DNA from: Diphasiastrum complanatum
Lineage: Eukaryota; Streptophyta; Lycopodiopsida; Lycopodiales; Lycopodiaceae
Assembly (NCBI GenBank): GCA_029204225.1
Contig: CM055095.1
Coordinates: 67,605,940-67,669,939 of the forward strand
Reading direction: 5' to 3'
Length of the DNA stretch: 64,000 nucleotides
Part shown: positions 1 to 15,000 of the stretch, one piece after another
Position numbering within the stretch: the stretch's first letter is position 1
Layout: each line of letters begins with the position of its first letter
Notes under the pieces: generated by a model
What the model was told of the DNA's origin: nothing
What the model saw: only the letters and a program-made list of their open reading frames with translations
The model's database searches: none
Position numbers and translations under genes: made by a program

Positions 1-85
1 ACGTCGGATCTCATCAAGATTTTCTTTAACAGAGGGCCAATCTTCTTCTACACGTTTCTCAAGGTTCTTCAAAAACTCCAAGTAG
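1..85 (-). CDS. PREP: PreP exon 14 (cut by the window edge)
   Basis: At least 85 nt encode YLEFLKNLEKRVEEDWPSV up to ...DEIRR at the window edge. The rest of the C-terminal half-domain lies outside. Confidence 0.9.
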
Positions 86-3000
86 CTGCCACATAATATT
101 ATAACAGTTAGGACCTTGTATGCGAGATAAAGCTTCCGTAGAGATATGAGACTTTGTGTACGGGAAAGGAACTATCACATATAGGCCCTTTATTATTGGA
201 TCAAGGCTTATACTTGAGCCAGAAATTGCACAAGGGATATACCTCAAGCCTCCCATCTGCTCACTCACCCAGCCTGCTACATTTATCTTAGCATCCATTC
301 TGGATGCTGAAATGGCATGACCGCCTCCAGTTAAGCGACTCTGCATGCTAGAATAACACGCATTAGAAGAAAAAGATCAGCTTTCTTCTTTCATTGAACT
401 AAACCACCCATTTAGGGTCTTGTAGAGATTCCACTCATTTACCTCCATCCGCGATTTGCTTTGTGCAACAAACTGCTTAAAGCGCTGTTGGTCCTCAAAT
501 TGGACATCTTGAAGCACCGTGCGGATCTATATACAACATTTCCAAATGCAACAATATAAGAACATTTCAGAGAATCACAAATCTAGAACCTTTCCAAAAA
601 GCAAAAGCACACTTATATTCACTTTGTATTTTGCATCTACATTTTGGAAAAACCTTTCGATCAACATTTATTCAGCTTCACTTATCGAGAGTATCTGACA
701 TTGTAAGAAAACAGCTTTTAATAATTCAATATCACAAGCTAATCTTACAACTTGTGTAAACCAATGTTGTTCAACAAATATTATTCACACACGCGTAGTA
801 CGCAATATTTGACTAATTTATAACATATGGCATTTGCATTCACATTACTCATTACAAATAAGAGTATGGAAATCGTTACATCTCCAGAGTTATGGAAGTG
901 ATATAATATGACCAATGCTTTGAGCCTTTGATGGGTTAAGAGCATGAGCCTTTATGGGTTAAGAACATATCATCTAGATGTCTTTAATAATGATTTTTAG
1001 GCCTTTGGTTTGAAGCATATGCAAGGAATACTTAGATGGTTTATTATGGCATGTTAGAGCCAGCTCAGGAAGCCATAACATATAAATGATATCTCTTTAA
1101 TCCATAGTTCTGGAGAACACATTCCTCATGGTTTTGGGCGGGAAGATATGTGTCCCATTCACATTTCACTGGTATAGACAACCAGTGCAAGAAATGCATA
1201 TGGAAAAGATGTCCCCAACAACGAAACACTTTTCCCCAAATCAAGGAAGGTACTGCTCAGATTGTCTGCCATCAGTAGTCTTTATGATTAACTTGAGATC
1301 TATTTGCTTCTATCAAGAACTCTATGCCTATTCTTATGACACACTCCTAGTCAATACGGCTTAAAGTACCTCTTTCATCATGTCATCTTTTACTCCATTC
1401 AGGTTGGGATACTAGTCTTCACAATTTGCTTAATATATTACAAGTACTACATAACATTCTTCAAATATGCAAGTCGCTTGGATATAAATGTTCTCCATGC
1501 CATTACAATTGCTATCAAATGGCATTCACTGTTCATATGGCTGGGGTTCATTTGTATGTGCCAAATCATCTTCTCCTACTTGCAGGTAGCCCATCTTGGT
1601 TAATAGAGTTAGCTTGACCATTATTGGTACATTTCAGCCTACCTTCATAAAGTGCACATGGTCTACATATACACATTCAACTTTCTTGGTTGCTTCAAGT
1701 TACATGGAACTTGGATGACTTATTTCATCATTGTACACACCACACTATGTTCTATCTCTGTCACTCGCTTCAATGCTTCACTTGGCTATAATTTTCTGTA
1801 CTTTCGGACGTCTACTACTACTTTCATGTGTTATTATTGGTCTCTGGATTTGGTTTGCAATATCTTCGTGCGCCTTGGACCTTTTACTCTTCCCCTTACG
1901 AGCCATTTCTCAACCACGCCATCTGCTTAGTATTGAAGTATATTGGAGTCTAATATTTGCTCCTTCAAGCAATGTTATGGCTAGCATATGTTTCATGGTT
2001 ATCGTGCTTATGTGCCAGTCTTGGTTTCATGACATTGAAAATGGCAAAATATTTACTCAAACTTGAACCACTATATCAATCAACAACTTTACTATGTTTA
2101 CTGACCAGAGGTGATGTCACGAGATATTCCTAGTACACATGCATTTGATGTTCTTACCTTATTGTTGCACTCCTTTATGTCATTCTGACACCAGTGTTGG
2201 AATTACATGATCGCTAGGATGTTACTGCTTTTGTGCTTGGAAGCTTTTCCCAATTTTACTTTCCCGTGTAACCTCATGGTTTTTCTCAAGTGGTACAAGT
2301 GGTCCATACAGTTTGCAGCGTATCTATTTCTATATGAAAACATTGTTGCTATGAATTCTATTAGCATGACAACTATTGTACCAACATGGAGCATGGGTAG
2401 ATCTTGCAAGAATACACCACATCATGGATTGTGCACTTAGCAGTATGAAAACTCATCTGCCAATGCCAATTCTTAGGGAGAACTGAAAATCTACTACTCA
2501 ACAAAAATCCAACTTGTTTGTTATAGAGATTGGCATGCCCACGAAGCTTTGACCCTAGATTTATATCCCGTAAGGGGGTAAGAGGGCCTATCTGGACCCA
2601 TAAATTAGTTATGATTATGCAGGGTTGGTGCGTTCATGGTATTTAATTACAATTAGTGGTTAGAGGCCTAAAACTCATGATGGTGGATTTGCATGGTGCT
2701 AACAGTGACTCATAGGAGGGTGTGGCTAATGTGGCCCAGTTAGGCTGCTGAGGTGTCACAGTTTACTCCCAGTTGAGAAAGAGTCTTGGAGGGTATACAT
2801 ATACCCATAGGCTTACTCTTGGTGCATGCTTGATTGGGAGATTCTAGCTACATGTTGTTGGATTGATACCTCTCCCTCATATTGAGAAACTGCTAGTGGT
2901 CCATAGCTGGCTAGATCTAATTGATCTAGGTTTGGTTGGGTTGGTTTTGTCCACCACCATGCGTTCCCTAGGTTCTCTTGTATCAGCATCCTAGGCCTTG

Positions 3001-6000
3001 ATCCTTGGAGGAGGATATTAAAGACACAGAATTCAATACTTCCTCTAATACAATTATATGAGTATCTATTATTTTATGTTTTAAACCACTCCTTTTTTGG
3101 ACACGACTATTGAAAGTTTTATTAGTTGGAGACTAGCAACTCTTGATAGTACTAGCGCTTGTAATATTTTCCATGTCAATTTGTTTCGTTCCATTTTTTC
3201 CCCATGCACCATACAATCCCAACCTTCCTACTAATCCTAAGCCTCTTCTGGTCCTTCCTACTGTCATGTCAGGCTCTCCCTGATCTTCCTACTGACACAG
3301 GTCTAAACATGCACTGATCGCCACAAATTTCCAGCCTTTCTGATTCCCTGCAAGCACATAGCATCATACACAAACACAGTGGAGCTGGCTGCGTCGTCTC
3401 CTCCTAGCCTTTGCTGCATAGATTATGATGAGGAATGCCTCTCTCTAGGCTCACTTATACACAATCCTCAAGCACCCCTTAACCCTGACCCTTCCTAAAT
3501 CTCGACACATGGCCAACTCCATGCACAGTCGACACTTGCCACTTGGCAATACCCTAACACATAGGCAAGTGAGTAGGCTGACATGTGTCACTCATCCATT
3601 GGACCAAGTGTCCCAGTGAGCATGTGACACGTCATGTTTGACCGGTCAACCCTGACATGTCACTCATTCACTGGACCAAGTGTCCCAATGAGCATATGAC
3701 ATGTGTCACGTTGACTAGTCAACTCTCCTACTTTTTAGGAGGTCAGTCCAGCCACTCCGAATCAATGACCCCGTACCCTATACCCAAGCAACATGCGACT
3801 CTGAGGCTCAGAAACATCATTAACAGCTTTATTTACTTTTTTGTTACAAAGGTCACTACAAGCCGGTGACTTAGCCATTTCTGTATCTACAAGAAGTACA
3901 TCTATAAGTAAAACAGTAAACAACCGGGACAGGGAGTAAAAGCTGTAACACCCCTTCCCCCCTCAGGTAACATCGTCCGCGATGGCAAAGCTAGGGTACT
4001 GTGCACGCAGACTGTGCGCGGTCTCCCAGGTAGCATCAGAAAGAGACCTACCATGCCAAGCAACCAAGTACTCACGGATCAGACGGTTGCGTAAACGCCT
4101 CTCCCGCCTATCCAATACCCTCGCTGGCCCATGGGTTACTTCTCCCTGCTCCTGGAATGCAAACAAACCATCAGACAACAAGTTATCACCGTTATGTAAA
4201 ACCCGTTTCAATCTAGAAACATGAAATACAGGATGCACTTTACAAGTTTTAGGAAAATTCTAACTTATAAGAAACATCACTGATTCTTTTAACAATTTTC
4301 CAGGGTCCACAATAACACGGGGACAACTTGTAACATTTGCCCGTCTAAGGGTCTTAGAGTCCTTGGGTACTTGGAGAAACACCATGTCTCCTACCACAAA
4401 CTCTCTAGGCGTGCAATGCTGATCAGCGTAAGACTTAGCTCGATCTATCGCTTGCCTAATATTAACCTTCGCTAACTCAAGCATTTCATTCATTTGAGTT
4501 AGAAAATTAGCCGCACTAGGCACTCTCTGAGGAATTCCTACCGTAACAGGGCTAGCTGGCCTAAAACCATAATTAAGCTCAAAAGGACTCATCTTAGTCC
4601 TCACATTTTTCTTGTCATTGTAAGCAAAGTCCAACAGTGGCAACTACTTCTCCCACTGAGTTTGCTTATCCCCAACAAATGCTCTAAGCATATCCTCTAA
4701 GGTCTGGTTGACTCTCTCAGTTTGGCCATCCGTTTCAGGATACCTGTACTGCTCATTCTCAATTGGACTTTAAGTTTGGCCATAACTGCAATCCAAAAGT
4801 TTCCAGTGAATCGAGTATCCCTGTCAAACACTATGGATGACGATAATCCATGAAGTCTGAACACGTGCTCGATAAACAGATTAGCTACTCCAGCCGCATC
4901 AATCTTTTTACGCGTTGAAATAAAATGAGCCATCTTAGTGAGTCTGTCAACTACGACCAAGATAGAATCATGTTGTGACTGTGTACGAGGTAAGTTAGTG
5001 ATAAAATCCATGAGATACTCTCCCATCTACCACCTGGTACCAGTAGAGGGTATAAAACTCCATGAGTTTTAATCCTTTCAGCTTTATTGACCCGGCACTT
5101 CAAACAGTGCGTCACATAATGGTAAACATCTTTTTTCAATTTAGGCCACCAAAAGTTACGTAAGATCAACTCATAGGTCCTATCCACACCAAGATGACCT
5201 GCACTAGGGCTATCATGACATAAATGGGCAATCTTCCTACGCAGCTCCTCACAAGCTGGAACGAGAAGTTTGCCATTTCTCTTAATCATACCATCTTCTA
5301 TGGTATATTTAAGGTAAGTGTGAGCAAAGAGACTAGAACTCTCATCTTGAGACTCTACTTGCGCAAGATTTGCCTCTCTCACAATTCCTTGACAATGAGG
5401 ATCCTCTTGTTGAGCCTGTCTAATCTCAGCAATCAGGTCATTTTCTATAACCACAAAAGACATCCGATACAATATACGAGACAATGCATCAGCCACACGA
5501 TTTTTGGCACCTTTCTTGTACCGAATTTCCATGTGAAATTCCTGCATCAACTCAGCCCACCTGGCTTGCCGCCCTCTTAGGTCTGGCTGGTTGCAGAAAT
5601 ATCTCAAAGTGTTATGGTCGGTGTACACATAGAATTCTGCACCATACAAATAATGCCTCCATGCCTTCAAAGCGTGGATAATGGCATACAACTCTTTCTC
5701 ATGAGTTGGATAGTTCTTCTGTGCAGGGTTGAGCTTCTTGCTCTCAAAGGCCACAGGCCTACCCTCTTGCATCAGAACTGCCCCAACGGCGATGTCACTT
5801 GCATCCGTTTCTACGACAAATGGTTTTTGAGGGTCAACAATTTTTAAAGTGACAAAGTCTGCCACAGCTTGTTTCAAAGCATCGAAACTTCGCCGCTGAA
5901 CTTCCGTCCACTCTTTCCATTTATTTTTCTGTAACATATCAGTCAATGGTGCAGCTACGTGTGAATAATTCTTCACACCTTTACGATAAAACACAGCCAA

Positions 6001-9000
6001 CCCTAGAAAGCTTCTTAGTGTCGTCAAGTCTGTAGGAACAGGCCAGGCAAGAAGAACAGCAACTTTTGCGGATCCGGTTTTATTCCATCTGCTAACACTA
6101 TAAAACCCAAATATGTTATTTCTTTTTTAAACAATTCACGTTTTTTATCATTAGCGAACAATGTATTTTCCCACAATTCTACACCCTTTCCATCAGCCAT
6201 TTCGACTGTGTACTGGTACAGGGATGGTTGTGTGCTCACTCTCAACCGTTTAATCAAAGCGGAGTTAATGATGTTATGTGATGACCCAGTGTCAAATAGA
6301 ATCAAAACATCTCTACCACACAGCTGTCCACGCATAACAATCAAAGAAGTGCAAGGAAACTGATACCCGTGTTGTGCCGCTCTAGACAACTGTGGCAAAG
6401 GAACCGAGTCCACCTTCCGAATCACCGACACGTTCATCAACCGTGGAGCATCAAGAGGTTCTTCTTGTCTCAATTCCTCAATTTTCATAGGATTTGCCTC
6501 CTCAACTTGCAAACTATAGGTGGTCCGTGAGGGATTGCGAGGACACTCCTTCCACCTGTGCCGCCCTAGACAGCCAAAGCAAAGGTTCTCTTTCTTTGCC
6601 CGCTCCAAGTCCTGCGGCGATAACATAGAAAAGCGCTGGCCCCCTTGGGCATTGGACGTCCCATACCGCCCTTTGCCTTTTGAGGTGCCCGCACCTTTAC
6701 TCTTTTTCACACTCTAAATTTGCTCTTGCGAGGATTGACCCTTCCATTTTTTAAACTTTCTTTTCCCCCAAGGCTGAAACCCTCCTGAAGTAGGTGTCTC
6801 AGACTCCTTGGCCTTTTTTCCATCTTCGTAATATAGGGCCATCTGCAAAGCCCTATGGAGGCTTGGAGCCTGCTCCTTCCTTACAAAAGGACGAAGGCTT
6901 TCACGCAAGCCCTCCACAAATTGAAACACTTGTAAAAACATCGACACCTCCTCAGGTATCCGCATCAGTGCTTCTCTGTACTTGTCCACATATTCTTGTA
7001 CGGACGCATTGCCTTGTTTGAGACTTGACCATGCTTGCATCACCTGGTTTTTCTCATCTAATGGTATCCAATTCTCGGCGAACATCCGCTTGAACTGATC
7101 CCAAGTTGCAGGCACCAAATTGTCCTTCTCGATTTCACGCCACCAGCGTTGTGCCGTCTCTTGCAAGCGATATGTGGCTTTTGCAATCTTCTGTTCATCA
7201 TCATCAATACCACACATCTAAAAAGCCTTTTCCCACTTCTAAATCCAATTCTTGACTGCAATGGTGTTGCGTACTGCAACTGCTCCTATATATTTTGGCG
7301 GTTTCAAATCTTTAATTGTGGCAATTTCCGCATCTTTGATGGTTGTTCGGCTTCTTTCTCAACTGTCACAAGCTCAACGGCTACCATAGCCGTTCCACTA
7401 ACCCTTTCAGGTTCCTGTGGAGATTTAGCCGACTTTAGTTGGTCGAGAATTTGTTGTAAAATCACCTCCATGGCATCCACCTTAGCTGCCACTTGTTCGA
7501 TTCTCAAGATTTCTGTGCTTGCACCTCCTAATGGATCCATATTTGCAATGTTGGAGGCTGTCCACTTGTTTAGCAGTCGAAATTACCGGCAAAAATGACT
7601 TTACAACTCTCAAAACCCTTTTCCCTTGTATTATGGCCCAAAAAATCAAACCGACTTTGAAATGCAGGATTGCCCAATCATCAAGCAATTTCTACTCAGC
7701 TGGTTTTGCACCTATGTATGAGAACCAAATTTTGAAAAAACACCATAGGACTCTGTTTTCTTTGCTGTAAATTGCATGCTACAGCCCTTGAGGTCTGCCT
7801 AGAAAACTCCCAAAATTTGAGGATGATCCAAGAACCGAGCGGAAAGATATGAAGAAAAAACTCTTCAGCCTGCCAGCGCCCACCAGCTACAAGAAAATTC
7901 TCAAAATCACTTGGATTTCGCTGTTGGGGTTGGTTTCTGTGACTAATCTATTGTGCCTTGGCAATAGGAACATGTTTGTTTTTTGCTGTCCCAAGCTTCC
8001 AAAACTGACAAACCCTTGCTCTGATACCAAATGTCAGGCTCTCCCTGATCTTCCTACTGACACCCGTCTAAACATGCACTGATCGCCACAAATTTCCAAC
8101 CTTTCTGATTCCCTGCAAGCACATAGCATCATACACAAACACAGTGGAGCTGGCTGCGTTGTCTCCTCCTAGCCTTTGCTGCATGGATTATGATGAGGAA
8201 TGTCTTTCTCTAGGCTCACTTATACACAATCCTCAAGCACCCCTTAACCCTGACCCTTCCTAAATCTCGACACATGGCCAACTCCATGCACAGTCGACAC
8301 TTGCCACTTGGTAGTACCCTGACACACAGGCAAGTGAGTAGTCATCCATTGGACCAAGTGTCCCAGTGAGCATGTGACACGTGTCATGTTTGACCGGTCA
8401 ACCCTAACATGTGTCACTCATTCACTAGACCAAGTGTCCCAGTGAGCATATGACATGTCTCATGTTGACTAGTCAACTCTCCTACTTTTTAGGAGGTCAG
8501 TCCAGCCACTCCGAATTAATGACCCAGTACCCTATACCCAAGCAACATGCGACTTTGAGGCTCAAAAACATCATTAATAGCTTTATTTACTTTTCTGTTA
8601 CAAAGGTCACCACAGGCCGGTGACTTAGCCATTTCTGTATTTACAAGAAGTACATCTATAAGTAAAAACAGTAAACAACCGGGACAGGGAGTAAAAGGGT
8701 CACCACAGGCCGGTGACTTAGCCAATTCTTGTATTTACAAGAAGTACATCTATAAGTAAAAACAGTAAACAACCGGGACAGGGAGTAAAAGTTGTAACAA
8801 CTGCCATATAAAAGTTCATACAACGACATCATCAAAGACTTGTACAGTTTTTGGTACAATGTGATGGTCGTCCTATTGATGAAGCCACTCGGGAATCTTT
8901 GGATGAATTCGCACACAGCTCGTGCTCTTCATGCTACTGTCAAAGATTGTCCTGTACCTCCTTAGAATATATCTGTTTCAGATAATGTTTTTAAAGAAAA

Positions 9001-12000
9001 CATTAATTTTTTTTTAATATGTATCATGTTACTAAAAGTTGAATTTTGGAAATAGGGGCTTGGCTTTTGAATTGACACCATTAACACGAGATATTTAACC
9101 AAGAAAGAAAACTACGAACAATGGTACAAAAGTAGCTCCAATAACTAAAACTAAAGCCCATATTGCAAACAATGTTTTTAAGTGGTGAGTGTTGTGGACA
9201 CACAAATTCCATGGTTCTCTAATACAGTTATGTGAGTTCCCCCTCATTTTTGGACTCAACTATTTTATGGTAGCATATTATCAAGTTCACCCACCCCCCC
9301 CCCCGCCCCCCCATTGCCCAAACACCTTTTCTTAAACATTAGGTTTAAGGGTCTTTCAACGGGTTGGTCGTATCGTAGCATCCACTACCTCTTCAATGGG
9401 AGTATTGTTATGTCCCTAATCGATTGGCCCTTGATTTGGGCCAATGACCATGAGACCTCATCAGTCCACCTACTTCATTAGTAGTTCCCTTACATTAGGA
9501 GAACTCAAACCTACACAAGCACGCCAAGCCTTGAGAGAACATTCATTGGGCTATGGAGCAGGCCAAGAGCCCACAATTCATGGTCATGCCAAAGTCATTC
9601 TCGTATTTGTGAAAATCCAGTACGATAGGTGGTTAAGAAGCTACCAAATAGAGCACCAAATAAGGAAGTAAGCTGCCCAAGAACAACAAAAAATCCAGCA
9701 AGCGATAGGTGATGAAGAAGGTTCCCAAAAGTGAGTGAAGTAGGGCGCCACTTCGAGATGTAATATCTTGAGAAAGAGATACCCCATTGGTGAACAGTAA
9801 ACTGCAATGAATTTTTTAAGAAACAAAGAATGTAAAGATCCAAAAACAGAATCTAAAACAAAACTTTTCAGAACAGGAAACTGAGTATTCCAATTTGAAC
9901 AAGCTTTGACTTATCGAAAAACTTCACTTCTAAAAGGTCAAACTGGATAGAAAACAGATCTTAAGATCAAGGAATGATAGGAAATAACAAGATCCAATCA
10001 CTTGCAAAAAGAACAACTAAAAAATAAATTAAAAAAAAAAAAACAACGATTCTCCAAACCCTAACCCAAATCGTGAATCATGATTTGAACAGCAATTCGT
10101 GGTTCTGCAAGTATGATCTGCACTGAAGAACATCAGATTGAAACCTTATTACTTAAAAATGTAATTTTTGAACACCTTTCTTTGAGCTCACTTCTGTTTT
10201 CCAAGCAAACATTTTGCAATCTTGGGTCATTCTTGTCTTTAATCAAGCAGAATTAACTACGTTCTTAAACGTATGTGATTCTATTGACGTGCATAGAAAT
10301 GAAAGTTTCTTTCATAAGGAAGAATGTGAGGTATAATAGTTTCACAAAGACCTGTGCAAATCACCTTATATCAAGCTCAATTGTGAGCAAAAATATAAGA
10401 TCCTTGTTAACATTGAGATGTTGGATCTTCCACCGATTTTAGTCTGATCAGACACTGATTAGAAATGAAACAATTAGTCTGTTCATGCTCGCTTGAGGCC
10501 CATAGTTATATGCTGAACCAAATTGTGAATCCAAAGCACTTCAAGGCAGAGTTAGCCCGACTGAAGTAAGGCCATCTGCTAAGAGCTCGAGTTTGAGGCC
10601 AATCACTTTTTAGGGAATAGAGATATTAGGTGAGGCCAAAAAACACAAGCATGACTTCCACGTGCATGCTAATTTTGGTGTCTCAAAAAATGAGTTGCTT
10701 CGCAACATCATTAAGGTTCTGTCACTGATGCATTGATAGTAGATATTGATTCAATAAAGTCGTTCATGCAGCCTTCTCATAAGTCAAATCCTTGCATTAC
10801 AAATGTAATCTCTGTAAATTTTAACCACTTTGAATGTTGGTCATTTGTTAATGCGTTGAAGGCACATTTCCTTTTTTTATTATCAATTCTCAAGATTTCG
10901 TATCCTACAGTCAGTATTAGAAATGCACTCATGCATGAAGAGTTTCACTATGAAACTCTACATGTAACCAATGATTCTTTAAGTTGGTATAATTTTTTGT
11001 GAATCTGCCCTGCATGGATTTTTTTGTAAAGTGATGTTGTACATAAGTACTGCATGTATTTCTACTCAAAGGTTTTGTGCACAGGATGACTTATACACAG
11101 TCTAAAACTTTGTTCCATCCATGCACGGCATGGATGTTGTGACCACACAAGAAACTCTTGAAACCAATCCTAACCAGTAAGGAGTCAAGTAATAATGGCA
11201 GATTTTGGCTAATAAAAGCAGTGTCTGCTTGTTCTTATATAACAGAGTACATGTATTTCGAACAAACTAGGGGTTGGTCTGTTATGGCAGTGGTTCTTTT
11301 GACTAAGACTGCAGATTTGCACAAATTGAGTTCCACAGCTGTGATTGACGAACTGTAAATTGGAGCTGCAGTGTGCCAAATTAGAAAAGACAAAGAACCA
11401 CTTTGATTTTGAACAAAAAAACTTGAAGCATGAAAAAGAAGAATGCCCTATTTTGAACAAGCATTTGACTTGGTGATCGCTTGAGTTTTCAGAATTCCAT
11501 GGGATGAACACTATGTTGCAACAGATGTGCCCCATTGTGGCATCCACAATGATGTAAAAACTACTCAATTCAGTGCCAAAAAAATCAAAATTGACAGCAT
11601 TGGCCAAAGCTAGAAAATTAACTGTGTTGAACAACCCCCTTTGTAGGCCTATAAGACCAAAAAAATATGGTGACTGGATGCTAGGTGTGCATACAATTGA
11701 GTCTTGGCAAAATGATAATCTCACCACAAAATGACAACCAAGCGTAATCTAGTGATGCTTAGATATGGATCACATCAAAAAAAGACAACAACAAATTGAT
11801 GTATTGAGAAGAATTGCATATTCTTTGGCAAAATCAATACTCAAATCCATACGATGCTTACATGATCCCTCTACCTGAGGGTGTTCGCATAATATATTTA
11901 CATGCTGAATGATCTCAATCCGTTGACCATTAGACAAAAATGTTCTTAATAAACAAATACTTAGAAACAAAAACAAAATTAAGACCAATTGTGCAATAGT

Positions 12001-15000
12001 AAAAGCGAAAGACTATCGGAGTAGCTGTACACATGAAACCTGATTGACAAATGCACAGTTTTAAATTAGAGTAGATGCACATACAAAAAGAAGACTTAAA
12101 TAGATTTTACCAGACTGAAGAGATCGGCTGTTTGAGACACCATTGCTTTAGCACGAACTATTATGTGACTGGATGGTTCCACTTTGCCCCTCAAGGATGA
12201 TGTGGATGGATACACTGAAATACCCCCCGTTTTACGTCCAATAAGTTGACTCAGTTGCACAAAATCCATGCTTTTCGTTCCCATCTCAAGTAGTGACTGA
12301 CTGAATAAAAGCACACAAGGTTCTAAGGAAATTTCATATTACCTCATACAATATAGCAATAGTCAAAAATTAGATATCACGAACTTGAAAACTCGAATTT
12401 GCAACCAGATTACTGAAACAATTAGATATACCAGAAAAGAGGCACAAATGGAAGTAGGTCACTTCGAACGGTACGCAGGTCAAAGACAACCTCTGTGTAA
12501 AGCACATCATTGGTAAAAAGATCATGGCACAAAATAGTTGAGCCACATAGTTCCCCGACCTGTGGATGCAAGAAAAGAAAAAAAATTTAGAATCAATTCA
12601 CTAGGAAAATGTTCATGTAATGCAATAAGTATTGAATACATGAATAACTCAAGTCTGTCGGGCCAAAACCCTAAACTAACGTAGTGGTTTATCTGCCTGA
12701 CTGACGGATTCAATTTAATGACATTTGTTTTATATATCTAAAAATGCCAATGAAAAATAGCACGCAGCAGAAGAAAGAAACAAACAAAACAGGTTTTAAA
12801 ATAGTGACTGTCCTCAAAACAAGATTATGATTTCTCAGGAAAATTTCGATCCTAATAAAGAAGGGGATATGAACCTCCAAAATAGCGGAACTGTTCCAGA
12901 AACTTACTTATACAGAGGGTTCAAAACCATATATCAAACCCACTGTATTATAGAATAGCACCTGACATAACAATGGAGGCATGGCAATCTTCAACCGCAT
13001 AGAGTCTGCTCAGAAAGTCTTAGACCCTCGGCTCCATGCATAGCACAGACCAAATGCTACAACATTCCCACCCAATTAGTCACATGCACAAAAGTAAAAT
13101 GCACTAAGAAGACAGAAAAGATTAAGCACAAACAAGCTAGCAACTTGGACAAAGATCTTAAACGAGACCCATATGTTCACTAATACAACAAAAATCATCT
13201 CGATGCTGATTGTAGGATAGTGGTAGACGTATCAAAGGACACATTCAATCCTGAACTTCTTAGAGTCCACTAAGAAAGTCTTGGAAAATCAACTCCATCA
13301 TGTATATATAGCACATGCCAAATGCTATGACATCCTCACTGACTCCAGTGGCTCTGAATAGTAGAGATATAGGTGAAGGTACAGTTGATTGTCGTACCGA
13401 GTTGATATCGCTTCTCCGCAGGTGAAGGGCACATGTAGTCATGATGAAGACTGGCACTAAAAAGCAAAGCCAATAACATGAACTCCCTTCTTCTTCGTGG
13501 AAACAAGGGATATATAACTTTCATCACTTGGGCTTGCTCAGAACCTTATTACCAAGCTAGTTGGCAGGCAAGATGGAGCAACATAACAGCTAGATGCAGC
13601 TTAGGCAAATATCTCAAACAAGGACAACATGATCACAATATGGCAAATAATATCCACGTTACGTCTCAGATAGTATCCAACAGCACTGAGATTTCAACTT
13701 TGCCCGCCCTAGAGGCAACGCAAAGCCTAGGACATAAGCTTGTGTCTCTTCCATTGGTCAGAAACAAGCAGGTGATCTTTACACCTGCACCAAATACTTG
13801 CAGGTGTAAAGGCACACTGAGGTTCCCGGACTGCCGTGTGGATGTATTGGAAAGTACAACAAGAGGCATACATTATACTCCTGGGGCAGAGAAACTGGAG
13901 ATATAAGAACTCATGCTCCCATGTTTTGGAGATCAATGCCAATCTTCCGAATTGTCACATTCACAACATGGCGTTCCTGGTCCCAAGATATTTGAAATAC
14001 CTGGCATGCCTAGAAAGTCACATTCCCACATTCAGCCATCACTAATAATATTCGGAAAATGTTTCCCACCCGGAAAACGAGGCCCCGGAAAACGGGGAAC
14101 CACAATTGAGAAATGGGATGGGGAAAATGGGGAAATGCCTTGTCATTACGAATGCAAACTAATGCAAGGTAATCAGGGAACATCCAGGGGGAAAGTGATT
14201 CACATTGAAAGAAAGAGAAGTACTGTTGAAATGAAGTCAACAAGACTCCTTGAAACTGCTAAATTAAGGTCAAAATTTAAACTTTAAATGAATAATATGC
14301 CACTTTTTATGGGAAATATTTCTAGGCATTTTCCCATGACATTTCTCCGAAACATTTCTTCGGGATCTTTCCCAAATTGGGGAAGCTTAGAGTTGGAGGA
14401 AACGCATTTCCCCATAACTATGCGATTCAACATGCTCCCATACTGTTTCATCAATCTCTCTTTAAAGTAGGAGACCTCAAAGATTATTCAGGTGCAAGAC
14501 ATGTTGCTTACTTATCAAATAATTTTCACCCACATGGTCTTGCAACATTCATCTTCCACTATCCAAGCACGAGTTTAACATCATCAAGGTTCTGAACACA
14601 TTTTTTGTGCTTCCTAACATAGGTTATTAAAGGATCTACCTTTGATTTTTTATTCAGGTGCATGGAAGTTCATTAATTGAAGATCCAATTTTTCAGCTCT
14701 TCATCTTCTTTGATTGTCGGAGAACAGATTTTTACCTTTTCCCGAACTCAGTCCACATCTTCTGCTTCTCGATAGTGTTTTCCTGGCATTCTTGGCAACT
14801 ATGGTTCAGAAGGAACTAGTATTGGGTTGTTGTTTTGAGTCATTCATAAGTCATAATGGTGAACTTCATCTCTTTCATTCACTACTGCAAAATTTGTTAT
14901 CTCTATGCAGTAGCTTTCAACAATGACTGGCAAATCCTTCTATTTACAACTTGATTGGTGCTCCAACACACTTCAGAAGATGTTCTTTACGAACTCCAAT

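Larger units (their letters stand above)
3267..8799 (-). mobile_element. Ty3/gypsy chromovirus, non-autonomous, both LTRs present
   Basis: The element lies in PreP intron 11 and is read on the same (minus) strand. The 5' LTR is 8032-8799 and the 3' LTR is 3267-3950, with TG...CA ends. The primer-binding site at 8018-8029 reads TGGTATCAGAGC on the minus strand (initiator-Met tRNA type). A purine-rich tract lies just inside the 3' LTR at 3951-3965. Internal order is gag, protease, RT tail, RNase H, integrase, chromodomain, so it is a chromovirus. Most of the reverse transcriptase, including the YxDD motif, is missing between the protease and the RT tail. The flanks show no clean 5-bp target duplication, only ACTGTCA against ACTGCCA. 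Stops and frameshifts break gag and integrase, so it cannot encode its own enzymes. Confidence 0.92.

Noticed and set aside
14005-14440. Foldback or MITE element in PreP intron 9
   Set aside because: The inverted similarity is limited to short G/A-rich words, and no terminal repeats or target duplication could be found.
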